This document shows positions 62,407-64,000 of a stretch of DNA of 64,000 bases, in pieces (the stretch's first letter is position 1; each line of letters starts with the position of its first letter). A program made the translations under genes and the position numbers. This stretch comes from Stenotrophomonas rhizophila (GTDB lineage Bacteria > Pseudomonadota > Gammaproteobacteria > Xanthomonadales > Xanthomonadaceae): the NCBI RefSeq assembly GCF_003751305.1, contig NZ_RJKV01000001.1, positions 1,035,586 through 1,099,585 on the forward strand, read 5' to 3'. A model generated the notes under the pieces. That model was not told the DNA's origin, made no database searches, and saw only the letters and a program-made list of their open reading frames with translations.

Positions 62407-63614
62407 TGAATCAGATGGTCATGATCAAGCGCGTTGCCACGGTTGCCCTGTTGGGCATGGCCCTGACCGGCTGCAGCACGATGAAGGGCTGGTTCGCCGG
62501 CAAAGATGCGGCGGCCAAGAAGGCGCTGGAACCGGCCGAACTGGTCAAGTTCGATGCCACCACCAAGGTGGACCGGATCTGGTCGGCCAATGTGGGCAAG
62601 GGTGAAAAGCGCATCGGCGTCCGTCAGGGCCCGGTGGTTGCCGATGGCCGCGTCTATGCCGCCGCCATCTACGGTGGCGTGCACGCCATCGACCTGCAGA
62701 CCGGCAAAAAGGTCTGGACCTACGAGCCGGCCAAGGAAAAGAAGAAGCCGAAGCTGCGCTTGTCCGGTGGCCCGGGCGTGGGTGAAGGCCTGGTCGTCAT
62801 CGGCACGCTGGACGGTCAGGTCATCGCCCTGAACGCGGCGGACGGCACTGAAAAGTGGCGCGCCAAGGTGCCGGGTGAAGTGATTTCCGCCCCGGCCGTC
62901 GGCCAGGGCATGGTGTTCGTGCGCAGCAACGACGGTCGCGTGACCGGCCTGGATGTCGAGAACGGCACCCAGCGCTGGTTCAACCCGCGTGAGTTGCCGG
63001 CGCTGACCGTGCGTGGCAATGCCCCGGTCGTGACCGGCCCGGGCGTGCTGTTCATCGGCAACGATGACGGCTCGATCGCCGCGCTGGCCATGCAGGACGG
63101 CCGCACGCTGTGGGACCAGATGGTCGGCACCGGCGAAGGCCGCACCGAGCTGGAGCGCATGGCCGACATCGACGGCGCCCCGGTGCTGGAAGGCAACACG
63201 CTGTACGTCAGCAGTTTCAAGAACCAGACCATGGCGATCGAAGGCCCGACCGGCCGTCCGCTGTGGGCGCGTGATCATGGTGGCGCCGGTGGCGTGGCCC
63301 TGACCTCGAGCAATGTGTTCGTCACCGACAACAAGGGCGGCGTGTTCGGCCTGGACAAGACCAGCGGTTCGGCCATGTGGTCGCAGACGGGCCTGGCCCG
63401 TCGTTCGCTGACCGGTCCGGTCATCCACGGCGATTACGTTGTGGTCGGTGATTACAAGGGGTATCTGCACTGGTTGCGGACCGATAACGGTGAGTTCGCG
63501 GCGCGCGCCAAGAGTGGCGGCGACGCCCTCCTGGCACAGCCGGTGGTCGCTGATGGGATTCTGCTGGTGCAGAACGTTGATGGAAAGCTGACCGCATTCC
63601 GGTTGGCACAATAA
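62406..63614 (+). CDS. bamB: Outer membrane assembly lipoprotein BamB
   Basis: Lipoprotein subunit of the BAM complex that inserts outer-membrane proteins. 402 residues with a lipobox (MALTGCS) and an eight-bladed PQQ-like beta-propeller (repeats such as GGVHAIDLQTGKKVWTYE and GQVIALNAADGTEKWRAK). The start overlaps the upstream stop by one base; alternative Met at positions 4 and 6 would not change the lipobox. Precedes der by 12 bp. Confidence 0.92.
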   Translation: MNQMVMIKRVATVALLGMALTGCSTMKGWFAGKDAAAKKALEPAELVKFDATTKVDRIWSANVGKGEKRIGVRQGPVVADGRVYAAAIYGGVHAIDLQTGKKVWTYEPAKEKKKPKLRLSGGPGVGEGLVVIGTLDGQVIALNAADGTEKWRAKVPGEVISAPAVGQGMVFVRSNDGRVTGLDVENGTQRWFNPRELPALTVRGNAPVVTGPGVLFIGNDDGSIAALAMQDGRTLWDQMVGTGEGRTELERMADIDGAPVLEGNTLYVSSFKNQTMAIEGPTGRPLWARDHGGAGGVALTSSNVFVTDNKGGVFGLDKTSGSAMWSQTGLARRSLTGPVIHGDYVVVGDYKGYLHWLRTDNGEFAARAKSGGDALLAQPVVADGILLVQNVDGKLTAFRLAQ

Positions 63615-63626
63615 GGAGTTACCGCG

Positions 63627-64000
63627 ATGCTGCCCTTGGTCGCCCTGGTTGGACGGCCGAATGTCGGCAAGTCCACGCTGTTCAATGCGTTTACCCGTAC
63701 GCGCGACGCGCTGGTCCATGACCAGCCCGGCGTGACCCGGGACCGTAATTACGGTGTTTGTCGTCTTGATGAAGATCACCCGTTCCTGGTGGTCGATACC
63801 GGTGGTATCGCCGGTGAAGAAGAAGGTCTGGCCGGCGCTACCGCTCGCCAGGCCCGCGCCGCCGCTGCAGAAGCGGATCTGATCCTGTTCGTGGTCGATG
63901 CCCGTGAGGGCCCGATGGACGACGAGATCCTGTCCTGGCTGCGCAGGCTGGCCCGTCCGACCCTGCTGCTGATCAACAAGATCGACGGCATGAACGAAGA
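63627..64000 (+). CDS. der: GTPase Der (EngA), 5' part (cut by window end)
   Basis: Two-domain GTPase for 50S ribosome assembly. Only the first about 124 codons are in the window. They show the G1 motif GRPNVGKS, the G2-region Thr in [13 protein letters not shown]3 VDTGG and G4 NKID of the first G domain. AAGGAG lies 8 bases before the ATG at 63627. Follows bamB, the usual neighbour. Confidence 0.93.
   Translation, partial: MLPLVALVGRPNVGKSTLFNAFTRTRDALVHDQPGVTRDRNYGVCRLDEDHPFLVVDTGGIAGEEEGLAGATARQARAAAAEADLILFVVDAREGPMDDEILSWLRRLARPTLLLINKIDGMNE

Overview
The window is a high-GC, gene-dense chromosome segment from a Xanthomonadaceae bacterium, most likely Stenotrophomonas. The evidence is the gene set (fabV, fimX, aguA/aguB, lapAB, psrA-fadBA, a pca cluster in the order IJF-HG-BDC) and at least 16 short GTAG-headed palindromes between genes that look like the SMAG/REP elements described in Stenotrophomonas. 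No prophage, insertion sequence, CRISPR array, tRNA or rRNA gene is visible. Almost everything is chromosomal housekeeping plus one large catabolic island.

Layout. 0-9.3 kb: end of fabV, fimX (a degenerate c-di-GMP receptor for type IV pili), a flavoprotein and yaeQ, a pseudouridine synthase, a UPF0178 protein, a cold-shock gene with a long leader, a GST and selO. 9.3-24.9 kb: a quinate/shikimate-to-central-metabolism island. It holds quiC-, quiX-, quiB- and pcaK-like genes, then pcaIJF, pcaHG and pcaBDC on the plus strand, followed by an IclR-type regulator and the PQQ enzyme QuiA on the minus strand. QuiA, QuiB and QuiC all appear exported or periplasm-facing, so quinate would be converted to protocatechuate outside the cytoplasm, imported by PcaK, cleaved by PcaGH and processed by PcaB, D, C, I, J and F to acetyl-CoA and succinyl-CoA. 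The same 15-bp operator-like motif lies upstream of quiC, pcaI and quiA, which ties the three transcripts to the IclR regulator.

25-40 kb: apt, dbpA, a YeiH transporter with its divergent LysR regulator, the ABC-F ATPase uup, two small c-type cytochromes, and an RND efflux operon with one adaptor and two different permeases, closed by a strong terminator. 40-45 kb (minus strand): agmatine-to-putrescine genes aguA and aguB with an acetyltransferase and a TraB-family membrane protein, a small secreted protein, and a 41-residue zinc-less ribosomal protein L36 gene. An unusual 108-bp nested hairpin element lies between aguA and aguB.

45-54 kb: cmk, rpsA, ihfB, lapA, lapB and three envelope polysaccharide genes ending with galU. 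54-58 kb: a fatty-acid beta-oxidation operon (psrA-fadB-fadA, minus strand) with a PsrA-type operator in front of psrA. 58-64 kb: ndk, rlmN, pilF, rodZ, a YfgM-like protein, bamB and the start of der, tightly packed with overlapping start and stop codons.

The most interesting items are the compartmentalised quinate pathway with a beta-helix (not TIM-barrel) dehydroshikimate dehydratase candidate, the shared operator set, the nested hairpin element at 43171-43278, and two possible short ORFs in the cold-shock leader.
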